From Roseburia faecis (GTDB taxonomy: Bacteria; Bacillota; Clostridia; Lachnospirales; Lachnospiraceae), in NCBI RefSeq assembly GCF_001406815.1, contig NZ_CVRR01000071.1:62001-126000 (forward strand): DNA of 64,000 bases, in the 5' to 3' direction. The notes under the pieces were generated by a model that was not told the origin of the DNA, ran no database searches, and saw only the letters and a program-made list of their open reading frames with translations. Numbering within the stretch: the stretch's first letter is position 1; the number at the start of each line of letters is the position of its first letter. Positions 33,891 through 42,538 of this stretch are shown here, piece after piece. The position numbers were made by a program, and so were the translations under genes.

Positions 33891-35672
33891 TCACACAAAC
33901 GTCAGGCTGTTGCTGACGCAGAGTGTCCCGTACCCGCTCTGCGGATTGGGGTAGGAAACGGAAAATGGAAGCTGTCTGGCACCTCGGATCAGATATGCTT
34001 TCATTTTTTCGCCATATAGAAAAGGATCATTGTTCTGTAGAATGCCCCACTGCATGAGCAGTGCGCAGCTGCCGCTTACAAAAGGAGCAGCCATGGAGGT
34101 GCCGCTTCGGGATTCGTAACCGCCCCCGACAGCACAGCTGGTGATGTCGACACCGGGAGCGACCAGATCCGGTTTGACCTGTCCGGTATTCCAGGTATAT
34201 CCTCTGCCGGAAAAAGGGGCGAGCGTATTGGTGGAAGAATCGTAGGCACCGACGGTAATGACATTTCCGGCGGTGGAAGGTATCGTGAGAGTGGTTTCCG
34301 TTGTCGGTGTGAGAAATTGTGTGGCAGCCCCGCGGATAGCGGCCGCCGGCATCCACAGATCAATAATTCCTTCGATGACAGACCGTGCTTCTGCGGTAAA
34401 AAACCAGACACCTCCCGAAATATAGTCCCGCCGCGGCAGCAGATCGATGGCAATTTCCTGATACAGACTATAAGGGGAGGGAAGTCCGTAGTACACCAGA
34501 ATCTGTGTGGTGCCAAAGGAAAAGCGCCAGCTGCCGGGCTGATTGGGAATTTTAAATGAGGTTCCGAGACCCGGAGGAGTCAGCTGAAAACGAATATCAT
34601 CCCAATAATTTTTCCAGATCTGAATCGAAAGAGAAGATTCATAATTTCCAACGGCAAATTCAATTCTGGCAGATTCTAAAGAAGCCAGTCGGGCGCTGGC
34701 ATGCCCGCCGTTGTTTCCCTCATTTCCACTTCCGACAACAATATTAATGCGTCCGAGATTTGAGACATAGTCCAGGTAGGTTTCCAGAAGGGATGTTCCG
34801 CTGTGGGAGCCGTAAGTATTTCCAAAACTCAGGTTGATGACAAGAGGCACGGTATGTTCGATGGCATATCTTACGGAAAAATCGACCGCCTGCATCAGTT
34901 CGATCGTGTTTGGAAATCCCTTTGGATCGGGCGAGCCGAGTTTGACGGCAAGAAGTGAGGATTCCGGGGCAACTCCGCGGTAGAGTCCGCCGGAGGCACG
35001 GCCGTTTCCGGCGGCAATACCGGCGACATGGGTTCCGTGCCCTGTGACATCTGTGCTGGGTACAAGTTCCATGCGCTGCTCAAAAGTGTCTGCCTGAAGT
35101 GCCGCATTGATCTGTTCCGGAGAAAAAAGTGTACCCTGTGAATAACCGGCGGGGGCAAAGCGTCCAGCAGAAGGATCAGCGAGGATGGTCTGGTCCCAGA
35201 GAGCAACCAGCCGTGTGGTTTTGTCCGGATTGCAAAAATCGGGATGCGCATAGTCAATACCGGAGTCTATCACAGAAATCAGAATGCCTTTTCCGGTCAG
35301 ACCATAGCTGCTGTTTTCCTGAATGGCACTCAGACAGGAAGCCTGCCGGGCAGAAACAATCTCAAAGAAAAGCTGTCTTGGACGTTCGATATATATTACT
35401 TGTGGAAAGGCGGCAAGTGATGGAATGTCGTCCTCGGAGATTTTCACTATGGCATAATTTCCAAGGAGAAAGGTAAAGGAAGAGGAAGGAAATTCATTCT
35501 GTAACGTCTGTGGAGAACCGGTGTACAGAACAATCAGGTTCCAGAACCCGTCAGAGCTGCTCCCTGTGGACAGATCATCGGAAGCGTTTCGTTCGACGGG
35601 AGTTGCCTCAAGCGAAGCGCGCAGAGAAACATCAATTTTCTGATTGAAGTCCATCGTATTCATATTATCCAT
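33891..35672 (-). CDS. Subtilisin-like serine protease (S8, Csp-like), no signal peptide
   Basis: The 593-residue protein carries the full triad: Asp in V-I-D-S-G-I-D-Y (~120), His in G-H-G-T-H-V-A-G-I (~195), Ser in G-T-S-M-A-A-P-F-V-S-G (~530), plus oxyanion Asn in G-S-G-N-E-G-N. A long insert between His and Ser resembles clostridial Csp germination proteases. A propeptide-like stretch (~30-100) precedes the catalytic domain, but there is no signal peptide. I favour ATG 35672 (followed by D-N-M-N-T-M-D) over 35708; neither has a strong ribosome site. A role in spore germination is suggested by family resemblance only; no other spore genes are near. Confidence 0.85.
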   Translation of the reverse strand: MDNMNTMDFNQKIDVSLRASLEATPVERNASDDLSTGSSSDGFWNLIVLYTGSPQTLQNEFPSSSFTFLLGNYAIVKISEDDIPSLAAFPQVIYIERPRQLFFEIVSARQASCLSAIQENSSYGLTGKGILISVIDSGIDYAHPDFCNPDKTTRLVALWDQTILADPSAGRFAPAGYSQGTLFSPEQINAALQADTFEQRMELVPSTDVTGHGTHVAGIAAGNGRASGGLYRGVAPESSLLAVKLGSPDPKGFPNTIELMQAVDFSVRYAIEHTVPLVINLSFGNTYGSHSGTSLLETYLDYVSNLGRINIVVGSGNEGNNGGHASARLASLESARIEFAVGNYESSLSIQIWKNYWDDIRFQLTPPGLGTSFKIPNQPGSWRFSFGTTQILVYYGLPSPYSLYQEIAIDLLPRRDYISGGVWFFTAEARSVIEGIIDLWMPAAAIRGAATQFLTPTTETTLTIPSTAGNVITVGAYDSSTNTLAPFSGRGYTWNTGQVKPDLVAPGVDITSCAVGGGYESRSGTSMAAPFVSGSCALLMQWGILQNNDPFLYGEKMKAYLIRGARQLPFSVSYPNPQSGYGTLCVSNSLTFV

Positions 35673-35789
35673 AAAATCGCACCGTCTGATGTATTTTGAT
35701 AGATACATCTATAGCTTTTTAATGAAAATTTATGTACAATAAGGACATATTATGCTTAATAGAAACCACGAAAAAGCAAAGGAGATTTT

Positions 35790-37244
35790 ATGTACGCTGA
35801 TGAAAATGTAATCAAGATCAAGCATGCGGTTCTGCGTGAAGTCGCAAAACTGGCATTTGAAGGGACTCTTGATGCTCAGAGAGACCACATCGCGGTTCGT
35901 CTGATTCCGGGCCCGACACCACAGTTCCGTTGCTGTATCTACAAAGAGAGAGAGATTATCCGCCAGCGTGTCCGTCTTGCAGAGGGCAAAGCCCCAGGAC
36001 CGGAGGATAATGGAAATGTGATTCAGGTAATCAGTGCAGCCTGTGAGGACTGTCCGATTTCCAGTTATACCGTTACAGAAAACTGTCAGAACTGTATGGG
36101 AAAAGCATGTATCAATGCATGTAAATTTGGTGCTATTGAGGCAGGTCGTCATCGTTCCCATATTGATCCGCAGAAATGTAAAGAGTGTGGACGCTGCGCA
36201 GCCGCATGTCCTTACAACGCAATTGCACATTTAAAGAGACCGTGTAAATTTGCATGTCCGGTCAATGCGATTACATACAATGAATACGGTATTTCTGTAA
36301 TTGATGATTCCAAGTGTATCCGCTGTGGTAAATGTATCCATAGCTGTCCGTTCGGAGCAATCGGATCTAAGACATTTATGGTTGATGTCATCAATGCCTT
36401 AAAGTCTGATAAGAAAGTATACGTGATTGCAGCACCTGCTACCGAGGGACAGTTTGGTGCAAACATCACAATGGGAAGCTGGAAGAAAGCTATGCAGGAA
36501 GTTGGATTCAACGGATTTATCGAAGCCGGATTAGGTGGAGATATGACCGCTGCTTCCGAAGCCGCAGAGTGGGTAGAGGCATACAAGGCAGGAGAGAAGA
36601 AAGTAACTTCCTGCTGTCCGGGATTTGTCAATATGGTGCGTCTGCACTTCCCGGAGATGGCAGATAAGATTTCCACAACCATCTCTCCAATGTGTGCGGT
36701 ATCCCGTATGATCAAAGCACAGGATCCGGATGCTGTGACTGTATTTGTCGGACCATGTGTAGCAAAGAAGTCTGAGGTTGTCGATCAGAAGATTGAGGGC
36801 AATGCAGATTATGTGCTGACATACAGTGAGATGCGTGCCATCATGAGTGCCAAGGGCGTAGAACTGCAGCCAAGCGATACCAGCTATCAGGAGTCTTCCG
36901 TATACGGCAAGCGTTTCGCAAACTCCGGTGGAGTTACCGCAGCAGTTGTCGAGAGCATGAAAGAGATGGAAGCTGGCATTGAGCCGAAAGTATGCAAGGC
37001 AAACGGTGCCGCAGAGTGCCGCAAGTTCCTGATGCTTATGAAGGCTGGCAAGCTGCCGGATGACTTCATTGAAGGTATGGCATGTGAAGGAGGCTGCGTC
37101 GGTGGACCAAGCTCCTTTAACGATATGCTTGTGACAAAGAAGTTCCGTGACGAACTTCTTCAGAAAGCAGATGATCGTCAGATTCTTGACAATTTGAAGA
37201 ATTATCATATGGAAACATTCTCCATGCACAGAGAAGAAGAGTAA
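35790..37244 (+). CDS. [FeFe] hydrogenase with ferredoxin-like domains, group B-type
   Basis: The 484-residue protein carries 4Fe-4S clusters in its first half (C-Q-N-C-M-G-K-A-C-I-N-A-C, then C-K-E-C-G-R-C-A-A-A-C-P and C-I-R-C-G-K-C-I-H-S-C-P). The H-cluster motifs are T-S-C-C-P-G-F (~272), G-P-C-V-A-K-K-S-E (~318) and E-G-M-A-C-E-G-G-C-V-G-G-P (~430). These variants, in place of T-S-C-S-P-G-W and M-P-C-x-x-K, are those of the less studied group B enzymes common in gut clostridia. It should exchange electrons between ferredoxin and protons in the cytoplasm. No maturase (hydE/F/G) is in the window. AAGGAG precedes the ATG; a terminator follows. Confidence 0.88.
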   Translation: MYADENVIKIKHAVLREVAKLAFEGTLDAQRDHIAVRLIPGPTPQFRCCIYKEREIIRQRVRLAEGKAPGPEDNGNVIQVISAACEDCPISSYTVTENCQNCMGKACINACKFGAIEAGRHRSHIDPQKCKECGRCAAACPYNAIAHLKRPCKFACPVNAITYNEYGISVIDDSKCIRCGKCIHSCPFGAIGSKTFMVDVINALKSDKKVYVIAAPATEGQFGANITMGSWKKAMQEVGFNGFIEAGLGGDMTAASEAAEWVEAYKAGEKKVTSCCPGFVNMVRLHFPEMADKISTTISPMCAVSRMIKAQDPDAVTVFVGPCVAKKSEVVDQKIEGNADYVLTYSEMRAIMSAKGVELQPSDTSYQESSVYGKRFANSGGVTAAVVESMKEMEAGIEPKVCKANGAAECRKFLMLMKAGKLPDDFIEGMACEGGCVGGPSSFNDMLVTKKFRDELLQKADDRQILDNLKNYHMETFSMHREEE

Positions 37245-37255
37245 TATTAAGATGG

Positions 37256-37283
37256 GGCCGTCGCTTGCGATGGCCTCGTTTTT
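37256..37283 (+). terminator. Rho-independent terminator after the hydrogenase gene
   Basis: The stem GGCCGTCGC / GCGATGGCC (37256-37264 / 37267-37275, one G-U pair) with a very short loop is followed by TCGTTTTTTA. Confidence 0.88.
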
Positions 37284-37288
37284 TATTC

Positions 37289-37617
37289 CACAGTGGTTAA
37301 GGACAATAACAGTAGCTGGTGAGCAGATGCAGTCCTTTGTAAATGCACTGGCAGATAATGAGAACGCATGGCTTATTACAGAAAAACAAAGTGGAGCATG
37401 CATCGGATATGTTACGATGGATATTCCGTATCCACAGCTTGCAATTGGGGAGACCGGTTATGTGATTGGCGAGAAATACCAGAGGAAGGGCGTGGGCAAA
37501 TGCGCGAAGAGATATTAAGGAAGCGTTAAGGTTTTTTAAGGAAAAGAAGATGGTTTGCAGCAAATGAATGTGATATCGTAAACACATGGAACATGTTAGT
37601 AAGAAAAAGAAAGGGAA
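37289..37617 (+). pseudogene. GNAT acetyltransferase remnant, at least two frameshifts
   Basis: Three frames in succession give pieces of a GNAT fold. Frame one, to about 37507: A-W-L-I-T-E-K-Q-S-G-A-C-I-G-Y-V, then G-Y-V-I-G-E-K-Y-Q-R-K-G-V-G-K. Frame two, from 37511: D-I-K-E-A-L-R-F-F-K-E-K-K-M-V. Frame three, from 37560: A-N-E-C-D-I-V-N-T-W-N-M-L. In order these match the acetyl-CoA loop and C-terminal part of GNAT enzymes. The open frame beginning at 37252 starts inside the terminator and has no ribosome site. A dead gene, preserved between hydrogenase and ABC transporter. Confidence 0.7.
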
Positions 37618-37623
37618 ATGGTT

Positions 37624-38340
37624 ATGTTAGAAGTTGTACATGTGACAAAACGATACCGTAAGGTGCTTGCAAATGATGATATCAATCTTACCATAGAGGA
37701 TGGGCGCATCGGAGTACTGCTTGGACCTAACGGTGCAGGAAAAAGCACGATTATAAAATGTATTATGGGATTTCTGAAATATCAGGGACAGATACAGGTA
37801 AATGGTCTCGAAAACAAGTCCATCGAGGCGAAAAAGATCATGGGATATATTCCGGAAATTCCATCGTTGTATCCGAACCTGACTGTGGATGAACATATGG
37901 AATTTATTGCACGGGCATATAAATTAAAGGATTATAAAGCCTATAAAGATGCATTGCTGGAACGGTTTGATCTGACAGATAAGAAGAAAAAATTCGGGGA
38001 TGAGCTGTCAAAAGGGATGCAGCAGAAACTGTCCATCTGTTGTGGACTTTTGCCGAGACCACGGCTGGTACTGTTTGATGAGCCAATGATCGGACTGGAC
38101 CCACATGCCATCAAAGAACTGAAAAAGGTGTTTGAGGAATTGCGGGATAGTGGCTGCATGGTACTGGTCAGCACGCACATGATTGACAGTATGGAAGAAT
38201 TATGGGATACCACGTATATCATGAAACAGGGGCGGGTAGCCGCTGTGGTTGAGCGTGAAAATTTAAAGGATAACAATAAAAGTCTGGAAGATATTTTCTT
38301 TGAGATTACAGAGGGCGCGGCTCTGGAGAGAGAGGTGTAG
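37624..38340 (+). CDS. ABC transporter ATP-binding protein
   Basis: The 238-residue ATPase has Walker A L-G-P-N-G-A-G-K-S-T (about 36-45), the signature L-S-K-G-M-Q-Q-K-L (about 130), Walker B R-L-V-L-F-D-E-P-M (about 152-160) and the H-loop S-T-H-M. It is of the exporter (drug/peptide or membrane-remodelling) class with a separate permease just downstream. ATG 37624 is preferred over 37618 because AAGGGA (37611-37616) is 7 bases before it. Substrate unknown. Confidence 0.92.
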   Translation: MLEVVHVTKRYRKVLANDDINLTIEDGRIGVLLGPNGAGKSTIIKCIMGFLKYQGQIQVNGLENKSIEAKKIMGYIPEIPSLYPNLTVDEHMEFIARAYKLKDYKAYKDALLERFDLTDKKKKFGDELSKGMQQKLSICCGLLPRPRLVLFDEPMIGLDPHAIKELKKVFEELRDSGCMVLVSTHMIDSMEELWDTTYIMKQGRVAAVVERENLKDNNKSLEDIFFEITEGAALEREV

Positions 38341-38343
38341 GTG

Positions 38344-40002
38344 ATGCGGTTATGGGGTTATTATGCATGGCATACCTTTTGGAACACGATAAAAAAGATG
38401 TTTCGAAGTACATTTCTCGTGATCATTCTTGCCATTTTTGGATTTGGAATCATATTTGGACTGATTGGTGGCGTGGTCGGTTCCATGGTAGAAAAGCAAC
38501 AGTCGCTGGAAACTGTGGAATCGTCTTCGGAGGCGGATCGCGTACAGGAAGAAGCAATGGAAGAGGAAGAAACGCAAAAAACGCCACAGGAGATTGCCGC
38601 AATCAAAACCTATGTGGAAGCCGGAGTGATGATTGTTTTTCTTGCGATATTACTTTGGGGAATGTATTCCGGTTCTAAGGACGGTACGGATATTTTCCAG
38701 ATGGCAGACGTGAATCTGTTGTTTACGGCACCGATGAAACCACAGTCCGTGTTGATGTTTCGACTGAGTTTTCAGATGGTGGCAACAGTTTTCGCGTCCA
38801 TATATCTGGTTTTTCAGATTCCAAATCTCGTTGTAAATATGGGATTGGGGGCATCGGCAGTTGTAGCCATTTTTGCAGGGTGGATTCTGCTTCTGGTGTT
38901 TCAGAGACTTATGATTGTATTGACATATACGGTCTGCACCACACACGAAAAATTAAAACCATATGTGTTTCCTTTGATCGTGGGAATTGTTGTACTGCTT
39001 GGAATGATTGCAGGAGGAACATATCTGGCGAATGGGCAGAACCTGCTTGAAGCAGCACAGATGACTTTTGCCAGTCACTGGCTGCGGTATCTTCCGGTCA
39101 TCGGCTGGTACAAAGGCATGATTATGTGTGCAGTGAATGGGGAACTGTTTTCGTTTCTGGTTTATCTGGGATTGCTGCTTGTAAGTGTGGCGGTACTGAT
39201 TTTTGCCATCTGGCATATGAAAGCGGATTTTTACGAAGATGCGCTGGCTTCCGCGGGAAAACGTGCACAGATGCTTGAGGCAGCAAAAGAAGGACGGGTT
39301 ATTGCAGGAAAAGCACATGCAAAAAAGCAGCAAAAGGAAGGAAACTTAAAGGGCTGGGGCGCATCCGTGTTTTTTACAAAGGAAATTTATTGCCGTAAAC
39401 GTACGGCAAAATTTGGAATCATAACCAATACGATGCTGTTTTACCTGCTGGTCAGTGTCGGTATTTCCCTGTTTTGTGTCAGGATCATGGAGGTGTCCGG
39501 ATTTCTGGTGCCGGGCTGTATTTTGTTTTTTGTACTTTTCTTCCGGAATATGGGAAATCCGATTGCACAGGAGACTGCGCGAAACTGGCTGTTTCTGGTG
39601 CCAGAGAATCCATACAAGAAAGTTTTCTTCGGGGTGCTTGCAGGAACATCCCTCTGCGCGATGGATCTGCTTCCGGCATTTGTGGTTTCGGCATTGCTTT
39701 TGCATGAAAAACCGGGAATTATGCTTCTGTGGTATCTGACGTATCTGGTGGCGGATTTTATGTTTTCGGAAGTTGGGCTTTTGCTGGAAGCTCTTGTTCC
39801 GGCGTCTGCGATGGATACGGTTAAGAGTATGATCCAGATTTTGCTGCGTTGCATTATTTTAGTAATTGTTGCCGTTTTTCTGGCAATTGGATATTTCTTT
39901 GGCGGAATTGCAGGGGCTTTAGTGTTTACCTGTGCAGCTTCTGCCGGAATCGGCGGAGCGATTTCACTGATTTATCCATGGATGCTGCATCAGGGCAGAT
40001 AG
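38344..40002 (+). CDS. ABC exporter membrane protein
   Basis: About 552 residues with around 10-12 hydrophobic segments, the first at ~22-50. Between the first two lies an acidic, coil-like loop (~55-90, with E-E-A-M-E-E-E-E) likely outside the membrane. A cytoplasmic loop near 310-330 is lysine-rich. It pairs with the ATPase that ends 3 bases before, so the two form one exporter. It resembles the family of putative ABC exporter subunits common in clostridia. I choose ATG 38344 with GAGGTG six bases before; a GTG at 38341 is the alternative. Confidence 0.85.
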   Translation: MRLWGYYAWHTFWNTIKKMFRSTFLVIILAIFGFGIIFGLIGGVVGSMVEKQQSLETVESSSEADRVQEEAMEEEETQKTPQEIAAIKTYVEAGVMIVFLAILLWGMYSGSKDGTDIFQMADVNLLFTAPMKPQSVLMFRLSFQMVATVFASIYLVFQIPNLVVNMGLGASAVVAIFAGWILLLVFQRLMIVLTYTVCTTHEKLKPYVFPLIVGIVVLLGMIAGGTYLANGQNLLEAAQMTFASHWLRYLPVIGWYKGMIMCAVNGELFSFLVYLGLLLVSVAVLIFAIWHMKADFYEDALASAGKRAQMLEAAKEGRVIAGKAHAKKQQKEGNLKGWGASVFFTKEIYCRKRTAKFGIITNTMLFYLLVSVGISLFCVRIMEVSGFLVPGCILFFVLFFRNMGNPIAQETARNWLFLVPENPYKKVFFGVLAGTSLCAMDLLPAFVVSALLLHEKPGIMLLWYLTYLVADFMFSEVGLLLEALVPASAMDTVKSMIQILLRCIILVIVAVFLAIGYFFGGIAGALVFTCAASAGIGGAISLIYPWMLHQGR

Positions 40003-40042
40003 GAGACTGCTCGCAGCCCATATAAAATAAAAAAAATTGCAC

Positions 40043-40071
40043 TTGTCGAACATTTGTTCTTGTGATATGAT
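40043..40071 (+). promoter_or_regulatory. Promoter of the radical SAM / DUF4130 operon
   Basis: TTGTCG (40043-40048), 17-bp spacer, extended -10 TGA-TATGAT (-10 at 40066-40071). The start is expected near 40078. The two LexA-type boxes overlap the spacer and the start, a layout that allows repression. Confidence 0.75.
40047..40060 (+). promoter_or_regulatory. LexA (SOS) operator 1
   Basis: CGAACATTTGTTCT matches the Gram-positive LexA/DinR box CGAAC-N4-GTTYG at both half sites (GAAC-ATTT-GTTC is a perfect inverted repeat). It overlaps the 3' end of the -35 box and most of the promoter spacer. Confidence 0.85.
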
Positions 40072-40077
40072 GTAAAA

Positions 40078-40091
40078 AGAACGGATGTTCG
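40078..40091 (+). promoter_or_regulatory. LexA (SOS) operator 2
   Basis: AGAACGGATGTTCG contains the perfect GAAC-N4-GTTC inverted repeat. Its centre is 31 bp from that of operator 1, three helix turns, and it covers the predicted transcription start, so two LexA dimers could bind the same face. Confidence 0.82.
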
Positions 40092-40116
40092 GCATTTTTG
40101 CGGAGGGATACTGGAT

Positions 40117-41661
40117 ATGAGAGAAATTTTGCAGATGGATCGTATCATGGAAAAACTAACCATACTTTCGGCAGCTGCCAGATATGATGTTGCGTGTACT
40201 TCCAGCGGGGTGCAGCGTGGAGGAGATGGTACGCATACGGGAAACGCATATGCAAGTGGAATCTGTCATGCATTTACCGGGGATGGGCGCTGCATTTCAC
40301 TGCTTAAGATTTTATATACCAATGATTGTATCTATGACTGCAAATATTGCAGGAACCGTTGCAGCAATGATGTGAAGCGTGTCAGTTTTACACCGGAGGA
40401 AATCTGTAAGCTCACGATGGAATTTTACCGCAGAAATTATATCGAAGGATTGTTCTTAAGTTCCGGAATTTTACATTCTCCGGATTATACCATGGGACTT
40501 TTATATGAGACCCTTTATTTATTGCGCACAAAATATCATTTTAACGGATATATACATGTAAAAGGAATTCCGGGAGCATCAGCGGATCTGCTGGAATTAA
40601 CGGGGTATCTTGCAGACCGCATGAGTGTAAATTTAGAACTTCCCACGGCCGATGCGCTGCGGCAGATTGCGCCTAACAAAGTGCGTAAAAACATCCTTTC
40701 CCCGATGCGCCAGTTACAGAATGGAATTCGGCAAAGCCGCGAGTTTCACGGGGTATCGAGTATGAAAAGCCGGATGTATCTGGATGAGAAAACCTATTAT
40801 AACCAGATGGCAGAGATGAAGGAAAGTTATGCCCGTCTGCAGGACTACCACGACGGAATTGCTGCCATCCGGGAGCATAAAGCGCGACAGAGTGCAGTAC
40901 AAAGCTGGGGAGAAGAAATTGCCGGTGGGGAGAATTCCAGCAGAGTGAGAAACGTGCAAAAGAAACTTCCGCAGATAACGCGGGGATTGATGCGGCCGGA
41001 TCGTTATTTTGTGCCGGCAGGACAGAGTACACAGATGGTGATCGGGGCATCGGATGAAAGTGATTATCAGATCATTTCGGTTTCAGAAGCTTTGTATCAG
41101 AAGTTTGAGATGAAGCGGATATTCTATTCTGCATTTATCAATGTGAATCATGACAGTTCCCTGCCAGATTTGCCCGGACCACCATTGTTACGTGAGCACA
41201 GGCTCTATCAGGCAGATTTTCTGTTGCGGTTTTATGGATTCCGCGCAGATGAATTGCTGTCAGAGAAAAATCCGAATTTTAACGAACAGATTGATCCGAA
41301 GTGTAATTGGGCAGTGCACCATCTGGAACTGTTTCCGGTGGAAATTAATCGTGCGGATTATTATACGCTGCTTCGTGTGCCGGGGATCGGAACAAAAAGT
41401 GCCCGCCGGATTATGGCGGCCCGGCGGTACGCAAAGCTGGATTTTTCAGATTTAAAGAAGATCGGTGTTGTTTTGAAACGTGCAGTGTATTTTATCACCT
41501 GTAAAGGAAAGATGATGTATCATACCCGTATGGAGGAAGGATATATTACACGGAATCTGATGTATCAGGAACGTCCGATGCAGATGCTGCTTTCGGATGG
41601 AACGGTGCAGACCTATGAGCAGTTATCACTGTTTGATGACAGGGGGAAAATTGTAGTATGA
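40117..41661 (+). CDS. Putative DNA modification/repair radical SAM protein
   Basis: The 514-residue protein has the radical SAM cluster C-I-Y-D-C-K-Y-C (C71, C75, C78) and a C-terminal helix-hairpin-helix (about 413-440, L-L-R-V-P-G-I-G-T-K-S-A-R-R-I) of the type that grips DNA. This matches the family I know as TIGR03916, linked in genomes to a uracil-DNA-glycosylase-related partner and predicted to act in DNA repair; the reaction is not established. The partner gene overlaps by 4 bases (ATGA). The promoter with two LexA boxes adds independent evidence for a DNA-damage role. GGAGGGA precedes the ATG. Confidence 0.9.
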   Translation: MREILQMDRIMEKLTILSAAARYDVACTSSGVQRGGDGTHTGNAYASGICHAFTGDGRCISLLKILYTNDCIYDCKYCRNRCSNDVKRVSFTPEEICKLTMEFYRRNYIEGLFLSSGILHSPDYTMGLLYETLYLLRTKYHFNGYIHVKGIPGASADLLELTGYLADRMSVNLELPTADALRQIAPNKVRKNILSPMRQLQNGIRQSREFHGVSSMKSRMYLDEKTYYNQMAEMKESYARLQDYHDGIAAIREHKARQSAVQSWGEEIAGGENSSRVRNVQKKLPQITRGLMRPDRYFVPAGQSTQMVIGASDESDYQIISVSEALYQKFEMKRIFYSAFINVNHDSSLPDLPGPPLLREHRLYQADFLLRFYGFRADELLSEKNPNFNEQIDPKCNWAVHHLELFPVEINRADYYTLLRVPGIGTKSARRIMAARRYAKLDFSDLKKIGVVLKRAVYFITCKGKMMYHTRMEEGYITRNLMYQERPMQMLLSDGTVQTYEQLSLFDDRGKIVV

Positions 41662-42416
41662 GTGAACAGATCGTGCTTCGATGTGAGGATTCTCTGGAAG
41701 GAATTTTTACAGCACTTTTCGATGCGTTTGTGTGTAAAAATAAAATGAAAGCTCCTTATACAGACAGTATTTCCATTGCGGCCGGTGAAGGAGAAATGAC
41801 TTTGTTTGCCAGGGAGATCGAAGTACAGACAGATGCGCAGAAAGTGCAGAAGACGGTTTACAGTATACAGTCAAGACTGGGGTATCCGGTGTATGATACA
41901 CTGCTTCATGCATTATGCCATTTTGCAGAGGACCGGGGGACAGCAGTTCTTGGATATCTGGTGCGTGCATTTGCACAGGGACGTGGTATTTCCGATCAGC
42001 TTGCCGATCCGTTTGCACTTCGGGTGATGGAGTTGTCCCGCAAGGTAGACAATGAGCTGGATAAGCTGCTGGGATTTGTGAGATTTCAGGATCTGGGAAG
42101 TATTCTTGTGGCGCAGCTTGCACCAAAATGCAATATGGTTCCATTGATGATGGATCATTTTTCGGATCGTTTTCCGGATGAAAATTTTATTCTCTACGAT
42201 GAAAACCGAAACCTTGCTGCCGTCCATGAAGCCGGACACCGCTGTGTTCTGGTGAGTGGAGAGCAGCTTCAGATTCCGCAGGGGCATATGGATTATTTTG
42301 CTGTGCTATGGAAACAGTATTTTGCCACCATGGAAATCCGGGAGCGTCACAATGAGCAGTGTCAGAATCATCTTCTGCCAAAATGGTATCGCAAATATAT
42401 GACGGAGTGGAATTAA
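41658..42416 (+). CDS. DUF4130 / TIGR03915-like putative DNA metabolism protein
   Basis: The 252-residue protein belongs to the family that accompanies the radical SAM/HhH protein; in other genomes this domain can be fused to a uracil-DNA glycosylase domain, which is absent here. Visible landmarks: V-Y-D-T-L-L-H-A-L-C-H-F near 80, R-K-V-D-N-E-L-D-K-L-L-G-F-V-R-F (~125-140), and a tail K-W-Y-R-K-Y-M-T-E. No known catalytic motif is recognised. Start overlaps the stop of the radical SAM gene, so both proteins are made in step, probably as a complex. Confidence 0.88.
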   Translation: MSEQIVLRCEDSLEGIFTALFDAFVCKNKMKAPYTDSISIAAGEGEMTLFAREIEVQTDAQKVQKTVYSIQSRLGYPVYDTLLHALCHFAEDRGTAVLGYLVRAFAQGRGISDQLADPFALRVMELSRKVDNELDKLLGFVRFQDLGSILVAQLAPKCNMVPLMMDHFSDRFPDENFILYDENRNLAAVHEAGHRCVLVSGEQLQIPQGHMDYFAVLWKQYFATMEIRERHNEQCQNHLLPKWYRKYMTEWN

Positions 42417-42432
42417 TAAATAGAAACGAAAC

Positions 42433-42461
42433 TTGAAAACATTTCTTAAAACCAATATAAT
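42433..42461 (+). promoter_or_regulatory. Sigma-A promoter for the Nudix hydrolase gene
   Basis: TTGAAA (42433-42438), 17-bp spacer, TATAAT (42456-42461). Transcription should start near 42468, about 70 bases before the gene; no structured leader is evident. Confidence 0.85.
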
Positions 42462-42538
42462 GAATAGAGTTGCAGTTATAAAACTATGGCAGAAAAGAAT
42501 GATAGCAGCTGGCACATAGGAAAATTGGAGGAATGGAA

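Noticed and set aside
36531-37403. 290-codon open frame antisense to the hydrogenase
   Set aside because: Shadow product without motif or ribosome site; it crosses the hydrogenase terminator.
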